Assembly (NCBI GenBank): GCA_001600635.1
Contig: BCKL01000012.1
Coordinates: 124,001-188,000 of the forward strand
Length of the DNA stretch: 64,000 bases
DNA from: Leucosporidium creatinivorum
Lineage: Eukaryota; Basidiomycota; Microbotryomycetes; Leucosporidiales; Leucosporidiaceae
Reading direction: 5' to 3'
The translations under genes were made by a program, and so were the position numbers. Each line of letters opens with the position of its first letter. The stretch's first letter is position 1. Of this stretch, positions 1-12,482 are shown one piece after another. Below the pieces are notes generated by a model that was given only the letters and a program-made list of their open reading frames with translations, was not told where the DNA came from and made no database searches.

Positions 1-605
1 GCCTCTCCGTCATCGAAGTCCTCCCCTTCGGCAGCAACAAGGTCGACACCTCGGCGCTCACCTCCTCCCCCTCCCGCCGCGACGAGCGCAAGATCGTCCT
101 CGCTCGTTGTCGTCTTGCTCCCCTCGACCCCGAGCTCATCTCCCCTTCCCGCACACCGCTCCCAGAGCTCGAGACACCCGGCCTCGTCCTCTTCTCCCTC
201 AACGAGCACCCTCCCGCCTCTTCCCAGCTCGGCGGCATCCCTCCTCGCAAGAAGCGCGACCCAGAGGACAACACGCGCACCGTCTTCGTCCCCTCGAATC
301 CTCACGACCTTCGCTTCATCGCTGAAGGCGCCGAGGTCTGGGTTTGGGATCCCATGCACAAGATCTCCCTTTCGACGGCCTTGGCGGAGCAGAAGCTCGG
401 GGTCGGCGGGGAGCCCCAGGGAGCAACGGGGTCGACGCAGCAACCGCCTGCCAGTATTATGAACGATTTTGGGGATGTGTTTTGGGACTCGAGGTCGAAG
501 CAGGAGCGCGAGAAGGAGCGCGAGACGAGGGAGCGGAGAGAGCGGCCGAAGGGGGATCCACAAGACTGGGCCCTCGTCTGTGGGAGGTTTGCAGTGGTCG
601 TGTAG
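1..605 (+). CDS. C-terminal end of an unidentified protein (5' end outside window)
   Basis: The frame that begins at base 3 is open from the window edge to the TAG at 603-605, giving about 200 residues with no need for an intron. Codon use is strongly C/G-ending, as in the recognised genes. The fragment contains a Pro/Ser-rich stretch, a basic PPRKKRDPEDN segment, a short hydrophobic block ending EVWVWDP (around base 340), and a highly charged tail of Arg/Glu repeats shortly before the stop. I recognise no domain. The upstream exons are missing, so neither start nor function can be given. It lies about 150 bp upstream of the Zn2Cys6 gene on the same strand. Confidence 0.6.
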   Translation, partial: LSVIEVLPFGSNKVDTSALTSSPSRRDERKIVLARCRLAPLDPELISPSRTPLPELETPGLVLFSLNEHPPASSQLGGIPPRKKRDPEDNTRTVFVPSNPHDLRFIAEGAEVWVWDPMHKISLSTALAEQKLGVGGEPQGATGSTQQPPASIMNDFGDVFWDSRSKQEREKERETRERRERPKGDPQDWALVCGRFAVVV

Positions 606-752
606 TAGCTTCCTCTAGTCGTGTTAGTAGCTGTAAAGCAGTACTCGCTTGTTGTGCTTCACCTCTCGGCCATTCAGCGAGAGGGGAAACCGAAAGGCGG
701 GTGAGTTTCTCTTTCCCTCGTGCTCTATCTTCGTCTTATCGCTCTGCTTGGC

Positions 753-3700
753 ATGGAAGAACAGCCGGGATTCGCTGTGCTACCTGTGAGGTCGAGCCGG
801 TCGTGTACAGAGGTAAGCTGCCCTTCCCCCTTCTTCCTTGTCCCCCCTCGCAAGGCCCTCCACTTCGGCGTCTTGGAGCTGTTGACCCACGCGACTCCTT
901 CCTCCGCTGCACCCTGTTTCTGTGTGCTCGAATTATAATGTACTCGGTAAGCTCCCTTTCAAGTTTCCCCGCGATCATCCAGACCCGAAGGAGGAGCTGT
1001 TGCCGGCGAGAGAAAGCTGGAAGAGCAAGCGGAGCTTTTTGAGGCGCTGTAGCTCGATCGGAGCTGACCTTTACTCCCACAGCCGCAAGATTAAGTGTGA
1101 TCGAGGCCAGCCTTGTGCCCCGTGTAGCAAAGGAGGTCGCGCGCATGCTTGTGCAGCTCCCCCTCGCAAGCGGCAGGCGTGAGTCTCTTCCTTCGGCGGA
1201 GAAGCTTCGAGTAAGCTTCCACTGTGTACTGAACCTTGCTATACGCTCTCACAGAGCCGACCCTGCTGTCATGCTCGACGAACGCCGAACCGCCGCCCTC
1301 TCGGAGCTTCGCCTGTTCCGAGATTCGCTCGCCAGCCTTCAAGCTCGGATTCCCAATCTCGAGCACTTTATTGCCAACTCAGGACCAGGAGAAGGGGATG
1401 ATAAAGGCGACATGTCCTACCTCAGCTCGTTTGGCAACCCTATGACCAAGCTGGCGCCGAGAAAAGAGGAGGACGGCCCTGCGCCGAGCACGTCTAGGCG
1501 GCGGGTCGAGGACACGGAGGGGAGCGAGCCGGATAGGAAGAGGATCAAAGAGGGTAGTCCGAGCACGGAGCCCGAGGAGAATGATTCAGCTGCAGTGGAG
1601 ACGACGGTGGATCTCGAGTTCATGGTGAGCCTTCCCTTTCATGCCCCTCCCGAAGCTCTCGGCTCATCTTTCACATTCAATAGACGCTTGGACGACCACG
1701 CAACATTTCCGAGCAGAACCACCATGCATCTGGACCCGCCAACTCTGCTACTGTAGGCTGTTGGGGTCAAGGGTAGGAGTTCCAAGCTGACCATTTCATA
1801 CGAACAGAGCGAGTCTTCAGCATTATTCGGCACCTACGCTACATCGATATTGGCGCCTCCGACCGTACTTCCTTCGCCCGTCTCGATTTACCCCGATGCT
1901 GCATCGTTGTTCTCGATCGCGCCAACGCTAGCCGAGGAAGAGGTCGTGTTCGGGCAGGGTTTCGATTTTGGGTGGCATGTAAGTAACGTCGGACTTGAAG
2001 ACGTCGGTTTGCTGACTGTTTGATTCTACAGCACTCGGTCGTACACGCTGGGACCTTCGCTGCCCAGCTAGCCGCCTTCCGCGAGCTCGGCGAGGAGCGG
2101 TTCGAGAAATGCTCGCCGGCATGGCTCAGCCTCTACTTCGCGCTGCTCGCTGTTAGCACCAAGCTGGTCGACGGTCCACAGCAGGACCATCTCGGCTGGA
2201 CCGAGGAGCAGGCGGCCGTCAACGCCTCGACTTGGTTCCAGGCGTCCATCAGCTGCCTCTACCGCCACAACTACCTTCAAAACTACGACTTCTTCACGCT
2301 GCAGGCCATCGCTTTACTCGTCCTTTCCGGTCGAGACGCAGGATCCGCCGCCCTCATCGCCAGCCTACTCTCCTCCGCCCTCTCAGTCGCTCAAGACCTC
2401 TCGCTTCATCGCCAATGCTCGGACGCAGAGTGGGATACCTCGATGAAGGGCAAGTCGGTCGAGGTTCGGGCGAGGTCTCTCACCGAGCGGGAGGTCCGGA
2501 AACGAGTCCTCTGGGCTCTCGCCCACTCCGACTGGTTCGCCATTCCCTTCCGAAGCGCTTGGATCCTCGGCCGAGCGCGCATCTCGACACCTCTACCGCT
2601 CAACTGCACAGACGAGGATCTTCTCACCGGCGAGATCGTTAACCGACCGGTCAAGGAGTACACCGTCGTTTCGTGGCTTCGGCAGTGTGAGCTTCTTTTA
2701 AGCGCTTCAGGCGAGTGAGCGAGCTGACCTTCTGCCTCTCGCAGACATCGAGCTTGGAGGTTGCATGCAGGTCGCATTCGAGCACAGCACGAACAAGAAA
2801 GCCGAGGCAGACTACAGCGCGTTCCTCAAGATTGATACTCAGCTCGAGGCCCTCCTCTCGGACCTTCCTCCCTGGCTCCGACCGAACGGCGACACGACGG
2901 GCATGCCGCCAGCTTGCGTCGAGGTGAGCAGAGGTGCTTCGAAAGTGTCTAGACAGCTTGCTGACGCTGGTACTACCTTACAGATCATGCGGTCGACGTT
3001 CCTCGTCTCGGCGCAACACAAGATCCTCTCCATTCACCGTCCCTTCCTCGCTCGTCGCAACAAGGGTCAGTGGTGCTGTCTGCCTTATCGAGAGCCCAGC
3101 TGACACGTCTCGCTCATTTCCAGCTGCCTACGCCTTCTCTCGCCGACGGGTCGTCATGGCCGCCCGAGCCATCCTTCGCGAAGGCGCTCGCGTTCGAGGC
3201 AACCGAGTTTGGACCGTTCTCGTGAGTTGCGGTGCGCCCTTTACTTTGACCGCTCGCTCATATCTGTTCCTGCTCTACAGTACCACCTCAGCGTCGCGCT
3301 CTTCAGCATCACTCTCGAGCTCTTCGAGCAACTCAAGCATCCCTCCGCCGAATCCGACGCTATGCGAGCAGAAGTCTGGGACGCCCTCCCGACGCTAGAG
3401 GGGTTGAGGAAGTCGAGCTCAATCGCAGATCGTGGGCTGGTGCTCGTACTGCCGCTGTTGGAGGAGGAGAAGCGGTTGAAGGAGGAAGCAGATCGCAAGA
3501 AGAGCGAGCGCAAGGTAAGCTTCGGTCCAGCTCGAGCTGTTCAGCAGTATGTTGACGCGCACTCCATACGCAGAGCAAGACTACCACCACCACTTCGACC
3601 GCTCCCGCCGCCGCCGCCGAGGGCTACAACCCCGCCGAGCCCCTTCACTTCCCTGCTCCTCACATGTTCTACCCTCCTCACCTCTCCAACAACACCACCA

Positions 3701-4026
3701 ACACCAACGGGAGCACCGCATCTTCCGATACTGGCGCCTCTCCCTCCGCCCAATCCCAACCGCAGCCTTCGCCCGAGACGTTCCCCTCCTGGATGTTCGG
3801 CGAAGGATGGCTGGATGGGCAGCTGTCCTTCCCTTCGCCGGCGCCATTCGTCCACGAGGAAGGAGCACAAGGGCAGATGAGGCCTCAGCTACCGCCCATG
3901 ATGGGGTATCCGCCTGGTGCGGGAGGGATGGGAATGATGATGCCCCATTGGCCGATGTTGCCGCCTCATCACTTTGGTGGACCGGGAGGGGGAGGTGGAC
4001 CGTGGGAGGGAGGATGGCAGGGATGA
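753..4026 (+). CDS. Zn2Cys6 fungal transcription factor with Fungal_trans-type middle region
   Basis: Model: 753-812, 939-946, 1083-1178, 1255-1624, 1684-1752, 1808-1978, 2032-2686, 2745-2923, 2984-3065, 3124-3221, 3281-3514, 3574-4026. The first ATG after an in-frame stop at 702 is 753. Spliced residues give C-TE-C-TRRKIK-C-DRGQP-C-AP-C-SKGGRAHA-C, a complete C-x2-C-x6-C-x5-C-x2-C-x8-C binuclear zinc cluster about 20 residues from the N terminus. A Ser/Glu-rich linker follows. The exon at 2032-2686 looks like the fungal transcription factor middle homology region (LYFALLAVSTKLVD, NYDFFTLQAIALLV, AQDLSLHRQ). The tail is low complexity, rich in Thr, Pro, Gly and Met. It is predicted to be a nuclear DNA-binding regulator; targets are unknown. 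Exon 2 is only 8 nt and needs a non-AG acceptor, so the 5' structure is less certain than the rest. Confidence 0.85.
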
Positions 4027-4230
4027 ATTGGTTGAAGAGTGAGAGCTAGGTTTTGATGATACATCTGTCATGCAGTGCTCTCATTCGGTTCTCATCGCAA
4101 AGTGAGAAGGAGGAAGAAGCGAGCTCTTCCTCTCCCGTGGTGCTCGCTCTCGGCCGAGGATAGCATGTACGAAAGACTGAATAACGTCAATGAATCTACA
4201 ACAAGAGACCTGCTCCCGGAACGCCGAAAG

Positions 4231-7200
4231 CTAAGCAGCGACCAACATCCTCGACCTCATCGGCGTCTCCTCCCTCTCCTCAGCCGACTGCCTCTTGCTC
4301 GAGCTCGGCCGCTGGTTCTCCTTGATCGACGACGCCCTCTCCACGCTCGCGCTACTGGCACTCCTCCTCCTAGCTGGCGTAGGCGCAGGCGACGGCTCGG
4401 AGACAGCGACCTCCCTCCTCGCCGAGCTTCCAAATCCGACACTCGGCTTCCTCGAAAGCCTCGACGTCGATGCCGAGCGGGAGGGAGTAGCCGCGGGGTG
4501 CTCATCGGGTACTGAAGAGGTCGAGAGAGGCCTCTCCCGCGAGCGATGAGCCGAGGGTTTGGTGGTGGTCGTGGCGGAGGAGAAGTCGGCGACGACGGTC
4601 TTGGCCGATGAGACGGAGGACGGGAAGGGCACGTTGGTGCTAGCGGTAGGGGTGGGGTTGACGAGGGTGTTGGCGGAGCCGAGGATGGGGCGCGAGACGG
4701 TGGTGAGGGGTTGAGACCGAGTCCGAAGCGAAGGAGCGGGTGTGCCGGCGATGAGGCGTGCAGAGGCGAGTTGACGCTTCCAGGTAGCGGCCTCCTGCTG
4801 CTTGGCCTGTTGAGAGTGAGAACGAGAGTCAGCTCTGCCGTCGAGCGGGCGAAGAGACGTGAACGCCGAGCTAGCTTACTTCGAGAGCGATGTTGAGCCC
4901 AAAGATGTCGTCGTCTTGCTGCGCCTTGATCTTCTTGAGTTGAGCGTACTTGACTGTAGTGGCAGGAATGGTCAGCTATCGCACTCGACTCGGCGCTCAA
5001 GCTCGACTCACCTTCCCGATCCGCCGAACCCCTCCTCAGCGTCGCGACCGTCTCCTTAAGCCTATTGCACTCATCCACCAAGCTCTCATTCTTCTTGATC
5101 CTCGCGCTCAACTGCGTCTCACTCTCCGTCAACCGGCGATCCCGATCCTCTATCAGCGTCTCTGCCTCCCTTCTCGCCTCATCCATCTGCTCCCTCAACT
5201 CACGCAACTCGAGCGCCTTGGCTTGCGCCTCTTCCTCCATCGTGCCGACGGATTTCATGAGCCGAGCCATACCGGCTTGATGCTCCTCCCATGCTGAGGT
5301 CTGGAGAGCGAGCTTGTCTTCCTTGAGCGTCATCTCGTCGGAGAGGCGATCCAGCTCTTTCTCGACGAGCTCGAGACGTTGAGTGGTGGACTCAAGCTCC
5401 TCGTCGACGGCGGCCTTGGAGTGCTGAAGAGCGGCGAGTTCGAAGGTGGTGCGAGAGAGGGATGATTGGGCGTCGAGGAGGGAGTGTTCGAGTTGCTGGC
5501 GGTGTTGGGTGGCGGAGAGTTCGAGCGCGGCGAAGGAGGATTGGAGAGCCTGGTTCTCGGAGCGGAGGTGGATGACCGTCGCCTCGACCTCGGCGAGCTG
5601 CTCCCTAACGATGCCGACCTCGAGCCTCGCCTCCTCCTTGACGACCTGCATCCTCCTCTCGACCTCCTCATCCTTGCCTCCCTCGCCATTCATCTGATGC
5701 TGCAAAACAGCGACCTCCTCCCTGAGCATGGCCACGACCCTCTCCCTCTCCAACGCCTCCTCCCTCGCCTTCCTCCTCGCCTCCTCCTTCTCCTTCACCA
5801 CCCTCTCCTTCTCCTCCACTGCGACCCTCTCTCCCTCCCTCGCCTTAGCAGCCGCCTCCTCCGCCTCACTCAACCCAATTCTCGCATGCCTCAGGCGAAT
5901 CTCACCATCCCTAACCTCAACCTTCGCCCTGCCGACCTCCCTCCTCAGCCCCTCCACCTCCTCCTCCCTACCCCTCCTCAACTCCCTCTCGCTCGCCACC
6001 CGCTTCTCCAACTCCTCCGTCAACCGCTCGACGACCTCCTCCAACGCCTCAATCTTGATCCTCTCCTCCTCGCCCTCGTCCTCATTGGCGACGACATTAG
6101 AAGCCGACCTCCCAAACTCCATCGCCTCCAACTCCCTCATAGCGTCCCTCCACCCCCTCCTACCCTCCTCTACCTGCTCCTTCAGATTCCGAATGACCGC
6201 CTCCTTCCCCTCGACCTCATTCCTCAAGTTCGTCACCAAGCTGGCGAGGAGGAACTTCTGTGTCGAGGAATTGGCGCTGAGGGCCGATTGGGCCGAGAGG
6301 AGGGATTGGATGAGATGAAGGTCGGTCCCTGCTGCCGTTGTCGACGAAGAAGGCAGAGCGAAGGGGTTGAGCGAGAGGGAGGGGGAAGGAGCGGGTCGTC
6401 GTTGTGAGAGACGGGGGATGCGTGAGTCGGGGGTGGAGTGGTAGAGAGTCATTGTGGTCCTTTGGCTGGAGGGGGTTGGAGGAGCGGGAGCGGGAGCGGG
6501 AGAAGGAGGAACGGGAGGGCGGAAGGCGGAGAAGGAAGGCTGGAGGGGAGGTGGATGGCGAGGGTCGGTGGAGGGGGAGTTGGTCCAGGGTGAGAGAGTG
6601 TTGATGGTGGTGTTGGGCTCGGACTACGAACGGGGAGGATGGGGGTCAGCTCTGTTCGGCGGGCTCAGCGAAGGTGGAAGAGACGACGACTCACAGCCTC
6701 AGCAATCGGACTCAACCACTTTCCCCTCTCCTCCTCAAGTTCGAGCTCATCATCATCATACCTCTCCCTCTCCTGCAGCTCCTGCTCCCTCCTCATCTCC
6801 TCCAACAAACTAGGCCTCAACTCCTCCACATCAAAGCTCTGCTCCATCTCCATCTCCATCTCCTCCTCCTCCTCATCCCCATACTCAGCCAGCGTCCTCG
6901 AACCACCTGCTCGACGATCAGCAGGCGTCGGCGAAAAGTAGATGCTCGGCTCCTCCTCCTGCTCGCGGATCGAAGCTCCCTCCCCCGGCGTTCCATAGAC
7001 GCTCGTCTCTCCTTCCATCATCATCACACTCTCCTCCCCTTCTCCCGACCCCGACCCCGAAGACCTCATCAACCTCCCCAACTCATCCGCCGCGACACTA
7101 CTCTCCCTCGCCCTCTTCTGCAGAAACTGACGGTAGAAGGCAGAAGAGGCGCCGCGTTTGGTTGCTGAGGCTGTGGTGGAAGGGGAGGAGCAGGAGGGGG

Positions 7201-9235
7201 TGGTCGGCGCGAGAGGCGAGCGGGGAGGAGTTGTCGGCTCGTGGGCGAGGGGGCGCGATGTCCGGCTGGTGCGCAACGAGTCGAACGGCTCGGTGTCGTC
7301 CTCATGGTTCTCCTGCTCGGCAGGTGCGGTCGGCGAGGGAGTAGGCGAGGGGGAGGGAAGGGTCGTCCGTGTGGACGAATCGAGCTGCCTGGCGAGAGGC
7401 GTAGGAGCGGGCGAGTTGTACGCCGAGTTCGAGGAGGGACGAGGAGTCGGCGCCGAGGTCGAGGTGGAAGGGGAGGGGAAATGGTCGTCGATCGAGCCGT
7501 GGCCAGTATGGTCCGCGTGCTGCTGCTCCTCCTGCTGCTGCTGGAGCAGCCTCGCGCCCTCGCCATCAATGACCACATCCATCTCCTCAACTCCCACGCC
7601 AATCTCCTCACTCTCCTCCTCCCTCACCTCGCTCAACCCTTCCCCCGCCCCTCGACCCCAAGCCTCCTCGCTCGTGACCTCCAAGCTCCTCATCTCCGAC
7701 ATCTCCCCCAAGCCTCCTGCATTGCCCATCATCGCAAAGGGGTTGGACTCATCCCACAACTCCCTCCCTCCCCCAGCAGCAGCAGCGAGCTCGGCCATAG
7801 CCAGTCCCAGACCTTTGAGCCCACCGCTCGGGCTGGTGAGGGACAAAGACGGCGTCTCGGTGATGGAGGAGGAGGACGATGGGTCGAGCGCGGTAATGGC
7901 CTGAGGTGGAGGGGAGAGGAGCGAAACGTCGGGAGAAGGGATCGCGGCTTGCAACTTGGAGAGGAAGGAAGCGACCAGATGGCTCGAGCTATTGGCCCCT
8001 ACGCCTACACCGAGAGAGGTGTCGTTAAACGAGGTTGAATGGGTGAGAGACGAGTTCTCCTCATTGAAGGAGGAGGGGGAGTCGACCTCGGCGCTGGCGC
8101 TGGGTCGGGCGCCTGCGAGGGGGGCGGAAGGCGACTCCTCCTCCTCGGCTGCTCGACGGGGGCTAACAGTGCTAGCGGTGAACCGAACGCTCTGTCCCGT
8201 CCCCGGCGTTCTCGGCATCTTGAGGATCGTCTTCCCCCCTCCTGCTCCTCCCAGCGCCGATCGACTACTCGGACTCTGCTGATCCAACGCCATCAACAGG
8301 CTCGGCACCGGCGGCGGGAGGGGTGGGAATCCGATAAGAGGGGATGGCGCGAGGGAGAGGGGCGAGAATTGGACGTGTGTGGGTGGTCGGCCGCCTTGCG
8401 AGCGGGAGAGGGAGGCTCGGTTTGGGTTGTCGCGCGAGGAGGAGGAGCGACGAAGGGGCTGGGGAGGGGAGTCGAGCGAGGTGTTGACTAGGCGGACTGC
8501 TGAGTTCTCGTCGGTGTCGATTTGGGAGCGAGATGGAGGAGAGCGAGAGGAAGGAGGCGAGAGGTGGATCGACCCGCTCGAGCCGTCGCCCCATTGGAGG
8601 GATTGCATGTCGTCTGAGGCGAGGGAGAGGTGCCATTCTGAGGAAGTGTTGGAGGTGTTGTGCTCCTCGTCTGCTGGAACTGTAGGCGATTCGTTTGGCG
8701 CGCGCGAGTCACGTGCAGGGGAAGCGAGGTGCTCCATCTCGTCCTCGCGGTCGACCTCGTGCTGTAGCTGAGCAGTAGCAGAGTAGTCGTTCCCTGCTCC
8801 TAGAGGTGATCCATCGCCCGCTGCCAGACCGTCCAAACTGCCGTTCGAGTTGGACTTGCGAAAGACGGAGAACTGAGGGTGAACGTCAAGGACGCCGGTG
8901 ATGACCTGAGAGCCTGAAGCGGTGAGTCGACGAGGAGTATGATGCGAGTGATTGCGAGGTGTATTCGGTGCTGCGTCGGGTGGGGAAGCTGTAGGACGGT
9001 AGAGTGAGCAAAGTTGAATGAGACGAGACGAGGCCATGGCGGTCGAGTGAAGCGGAGGCAAACAAACGCTTGTTGTAGGCGACTCACAAGTGGTAGACTC
9101 GTTGGGAGTGGTAGAGTCTAGTGGTACAGGAGTATTGAAGGGTTGTACTGATTCTGTAGTCGAGTAGGAGGTGGACTGGGTGAGGTGCAAGTAGGTGGAA
9201 GAGAGCGAGTTGGACAAGGCGGTCCACGGTGCCAT
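4231..9235 (-). CDS. Large disordered plus coiled-coil protein, about 1,600 residues
   Basis: Model, complement: 9235-6695, 6623-5012, 4953-4880, 4806-4231. Two long minus-strand ORFs (9235-6665 and 6452-4257) look like separate genes, but a canonical intron at 6624-6694 joins them in frame, so the ATG at 6452 is internal. The N-terminal 850 residues are low complexity (Ser, Pro, Thr, acidic runs). The segment from about residue 900 to 1400 is a long coiled coil, rich in Glu, Arg, Leu and Ala heptads, followed by a basic Ser/Pro tail. A 99-nt intron at 8989-9087 is possible and would not change frame. The architecture resembles spindle-pole, septum or microtubule-organising scaffolds, but I recognise no named domain and assign no function. 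It diverges from the hydrolase gene at 9595 across a 359-bp shared intergenic region. Confidence 0.8.
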
Positions 9236-9594
9236 GCTGTAGCGTGTTGAGGTGGGCTACAGCTGTAGCGCTACCTTGCTGTAGTTGAGCTGGTGAGGTA
9301 CAGACGAGACGACGACGAGAAGCGAGCGAGACGGACAAGAGAGAGAGCCGAGTTGGCTGCCTCGACCACTGCGCTCGAATCCCACCTCGGCGCATGCATT
9401 CACCTCGGGATCAGCTACAGCTTTCGACCACTTGCTACTACCTCGTTGAGCACTGAATTACAGCTAATAGCTCCTATTCTTTGCTCGGCTAAAAGCTCCC
9501 TCGGTGTTAGACTCTGGCACCTCGCTGCTTCCAAGGCCGAGCTCGACGACCGATGCGTCTCTTTCCCTTCGCCCTTCATCTCACTGCTGTACAA
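9236..9594. promoter_or_regulatory. Shared divergent promoter region
   Basis: This 359-bp space separates the start codons of the coiled-coil gene (minus) and the hydrolase gene (plus), so it must hold both promoters and both 5' leaders. It contains the 12-bp palindrome CTACAGCTGTAG at 9257-9268 and further CTGTAG/CTACAG copies nearby. No TATA box is obvious. The regulatory role is inferred from position only. Confidence 0.5.
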
Positions 9595-12482
9595 ATGACT
9601 TCAACCGACCGACGCCCTTCCTTACCAGAATCAACTCCATCAAACAGTCTACTACAAAAAGTCAAACGAACAGTCTCTGTACACCGTCCTCGCGCCCCTT
9701 CCTTCTCCCTCAAAGGCATCTTGGGAGGAGGAGGGGGGAACAGCAGCTCGGCCTCTTCCTCTGCTCAGACTTCGGGCACTAGCACTCCCTTTCCAGCTGA
9801 AAGGATACAGAAACCTTACTCCATTGCTCCTACTTCTCATCGCGAGGTCAGTCAGTCGTATTCCCGTCTCTCTTTCGCATTACATCTCGCAGCGCATCGA
9901 GCACTGACGCCCCTGCTCTCCCCTAATGTACAACAGAACACAGCCCTCCACGCTCTACTCGATTCATTACCTACTCTACCAACCTTCCACGCCCCCTCCC
10001 TCCCCAACGTCTCCTTACCTTCCCTCCCCTCCTTCACCTCCCCGTTCGGCTCTTCCTCCCCTCGTAACCTCACCGACGACGAGGACGACTCTGCTCCACC
10101 ACCACCTCCACCACCACAACTAGACCCTCTCTCCGACCCTCTTAAACGGTGCGGCCCTCCCTCGCCCTGCTCTTTTGCCGGAGACCGAGCTGACCCCCGA
10201 GCGAACCGAGCAGACTCTCTGGCCCGGTACTTACGCTAGGAGGCTACAGAGGCTCCATTCTGAGGGATGCGGTCACGAATAAGAGGATTTGGATCCCTAT
10301 GAAGGTGGGGTTTAGGATGAGGAAGGTGGATTTGACGCTGGGGTTGGAAGATGAGGTGAGTTCGAGGTTTGGAGGCCGAGCTGAGTGAGTGATGAGCGAG
10401 GAGATTGGAGAGCTGATGGAATGGGTTTGCACGAAGCGTAGGACGAACTGAGGAGTACGGAGACTGTGATCCCCGGACGACAGTTGATGCAGGTCGGCCC
10501 GATTGATCTGGGCAAACGCCTCAAGTGAGCTTCGGCTTTGCGTTCTTCCCACCATCCTCGCTCTACTCGCTGACGGCTCCTACTCCTCCACCCTTCCCTT
10601 TTCTCCTCTTCGCACCTCAAACAAACAGGGACAAGCTCAAATCCCTCTCCCTCTCCTCCTCGCCCCTCTCGCACCCTTCCTTCGCCCCCTCCGTGCTAGG
10701 GTACAAACCCTCCCCCCTGCACTACATAAACCACGGCTACGACTGGCGGCGTCGACTCGAACTATCCTCCCTCGAGCTCCTCCAACGACTCGAAACGCTC
10801 AAGAGGGAGAGCGCCGAGAGGGGTGAAGGAAGGGAGGGGAGGGGAGAGGGAGCGACGGTTGTAGCTCATAGTATGGGAGGATTGGTCACGCTCCATGCGT
10901 TGGCTAGAGCGAGGGATCCGACCGTGTTTAAGGGGATTGTGTTTGCCGGGACGCCGTTTGGTGGGTGTGGTGAGTGAATGTTTCCCGAGGTTGCTAGTTC
11001 GGGGCCGACCGAGCAGAGGAAGGCGAGGCGGGAGAATGGGATCGAGCTGACGACGCGTTTTCTTCGTACTACAGTCAACGTCCTCAGTCCATTGAGAAAT
11101 GGCGATGGAGTGTTGTTCAATCGTACGTCTCTTACTCCTTCCTCCCCAGCTCGGCGCTCGTTCGCCTTGCCTCTCCCTCGCCGTTCTATCTCGCCTGCAC
11201 CTCTCCCTTCCCCCTGCTCTGCTCTCTCCTCCCTCTCGCTCTGCACTGACTTAAACCTCTCCCACTCTCCCAGGCGAGATCTGCGCCCCCTCCGTCGTCT
11301 TCTCCATGCGCTCCTCCTACTACTTCCTTCCCTCCCCGGGACTCTGCTTCGAAACACCCCTAGGCGAGCCCTTGGAGATCGATTTCTTCGATCCGAGGAG
11401 TTGGGATCGGTATGGATTGAGTCCGGTGGCGCTGGGGTTGTTTGAAAAGGGGGAGAAAGGACGAGAGGAGAGAAGCGAGGGGAGGAGGGAGGCGAGGAGT
11501 GCGAGTGTGGCGTTGGGCGGGGGGTTGGGGGAGGGAGATATGGGTGGAGGAGGGGCAGGGAAGACGAGGGGCATTGAGGAGGCGTTGAGGAGTGTGGATA
11601 TTGGCGCCGAGCGGCAGGAGGGGAATGAGAAGGCGAGGTCGAGGTCGAAGAGGAGTTCCATCCCCCTCGGCGAAGCGGAGGGAGAAGTAGAGATCGACGG
11701 ACTCGTCTCCGCCGCGAGGGATGAGGCGGCACTCGACTCGGCGGCGGCGGAGGCGCCGGGGATGGATCGACTTGCTTCTACTTCCTCCGATTCGAACGGC
11801 GGCGCTGGACGACCGACGACTAGCTCGGACGAGGAGGACGACCTCGACGCCAAGCCGCCCTTCCCTGAGCTCGACAAAGTCCTCTCGGCGAGTGATCAGA
11901 CGCTCGCGACCTACCTCACCAAGACTCTCGCCCGAGTCCGACAGGTGCGATTTTGTTCCCCCCTCCCCTCCTCCCTACTACTCCTCTCTCGCGGTCTCTG
12001 ACGTCCTCTTTTGTGTCTTCTCGACAGTTCCACGCCGACCTCGTCGACCTGTACGACCCCGTCAAAGCCGAGCAGGGATTGTACCCGCCTCTCGTACTGC
12101 TCACCTCCAAGAAGACGCCGACGGTGAGGGGTGTGATCGCCAAGAGTAGGGAGAGCATCAAGGAAGATGGGTACGATGAGCTGCTGTGGGATGAGGGTGA
12201 GTCTTTCTGCTGTCTCTTCGCCGACGCCGACGCCGAAAATCGAGCTGACCCTCCCGCTCGCCTATCCTCTCCCTCACCCCTATCCAACTTCTCGACCACA
12301 TCTACATCAAACAAACAGGCGACGGCATCGTCCTCCACTCCTCCTCCTCCATGCTCCCCGGCGGCCCCGACCGCTGGACCCGTCATCTAAAGGGCGAAGT
12401 CGAGTCGAATTATGGCCATGTCTCGTTGGTCGGGGATCTCGACAGTATCAGGAAGTGTTTGGTGAAGCTTTATGATGAGTGA
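9595..12482 (+). CDS. Alpha/beta hydrolase of the LCAT/phospholipase type
   Basis: Model: 9595-9846, 9937-10148, 10214-10355, 10442-10524, 10629-10969, 11075-11122, 11274-11944, 12028-12196, 12319-12482; 693 residues. The start is the ATG at 9595; an in-frame ATG at 9553 is possible. The domain opens with GPVLTLGGYRGSILRDA, then TVIPGRQLMQVGPIDLGKRL and INHGYDWRRRLELSS. The nucleophile elbow is AHSMGG (GxSxG, encoded near 10867), followed by GIVFAGTPFGGC. The C-terminal part has a disordered acidic/Ser insert (about 11440-11860) and then YDPVKAEQGLYPPLVLLTSKK and HVSLVGDLDSIRKCLVKLYDE. The fold, the Ser-containing elbow and the overall layout fit fungal LCAT-like serine hydrolases that probably act on lipids. 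The substrate and the acid and His partners were not pinned down. Confidence 0.85.

Noticed and set aside
5466-6407. 313-codon plus-strand Leu/Pro-rich ORF
   Set aside because: It is the antisense shadow of the Glu/Arg/Leu coiled-coil exon of the minus-strand gene.
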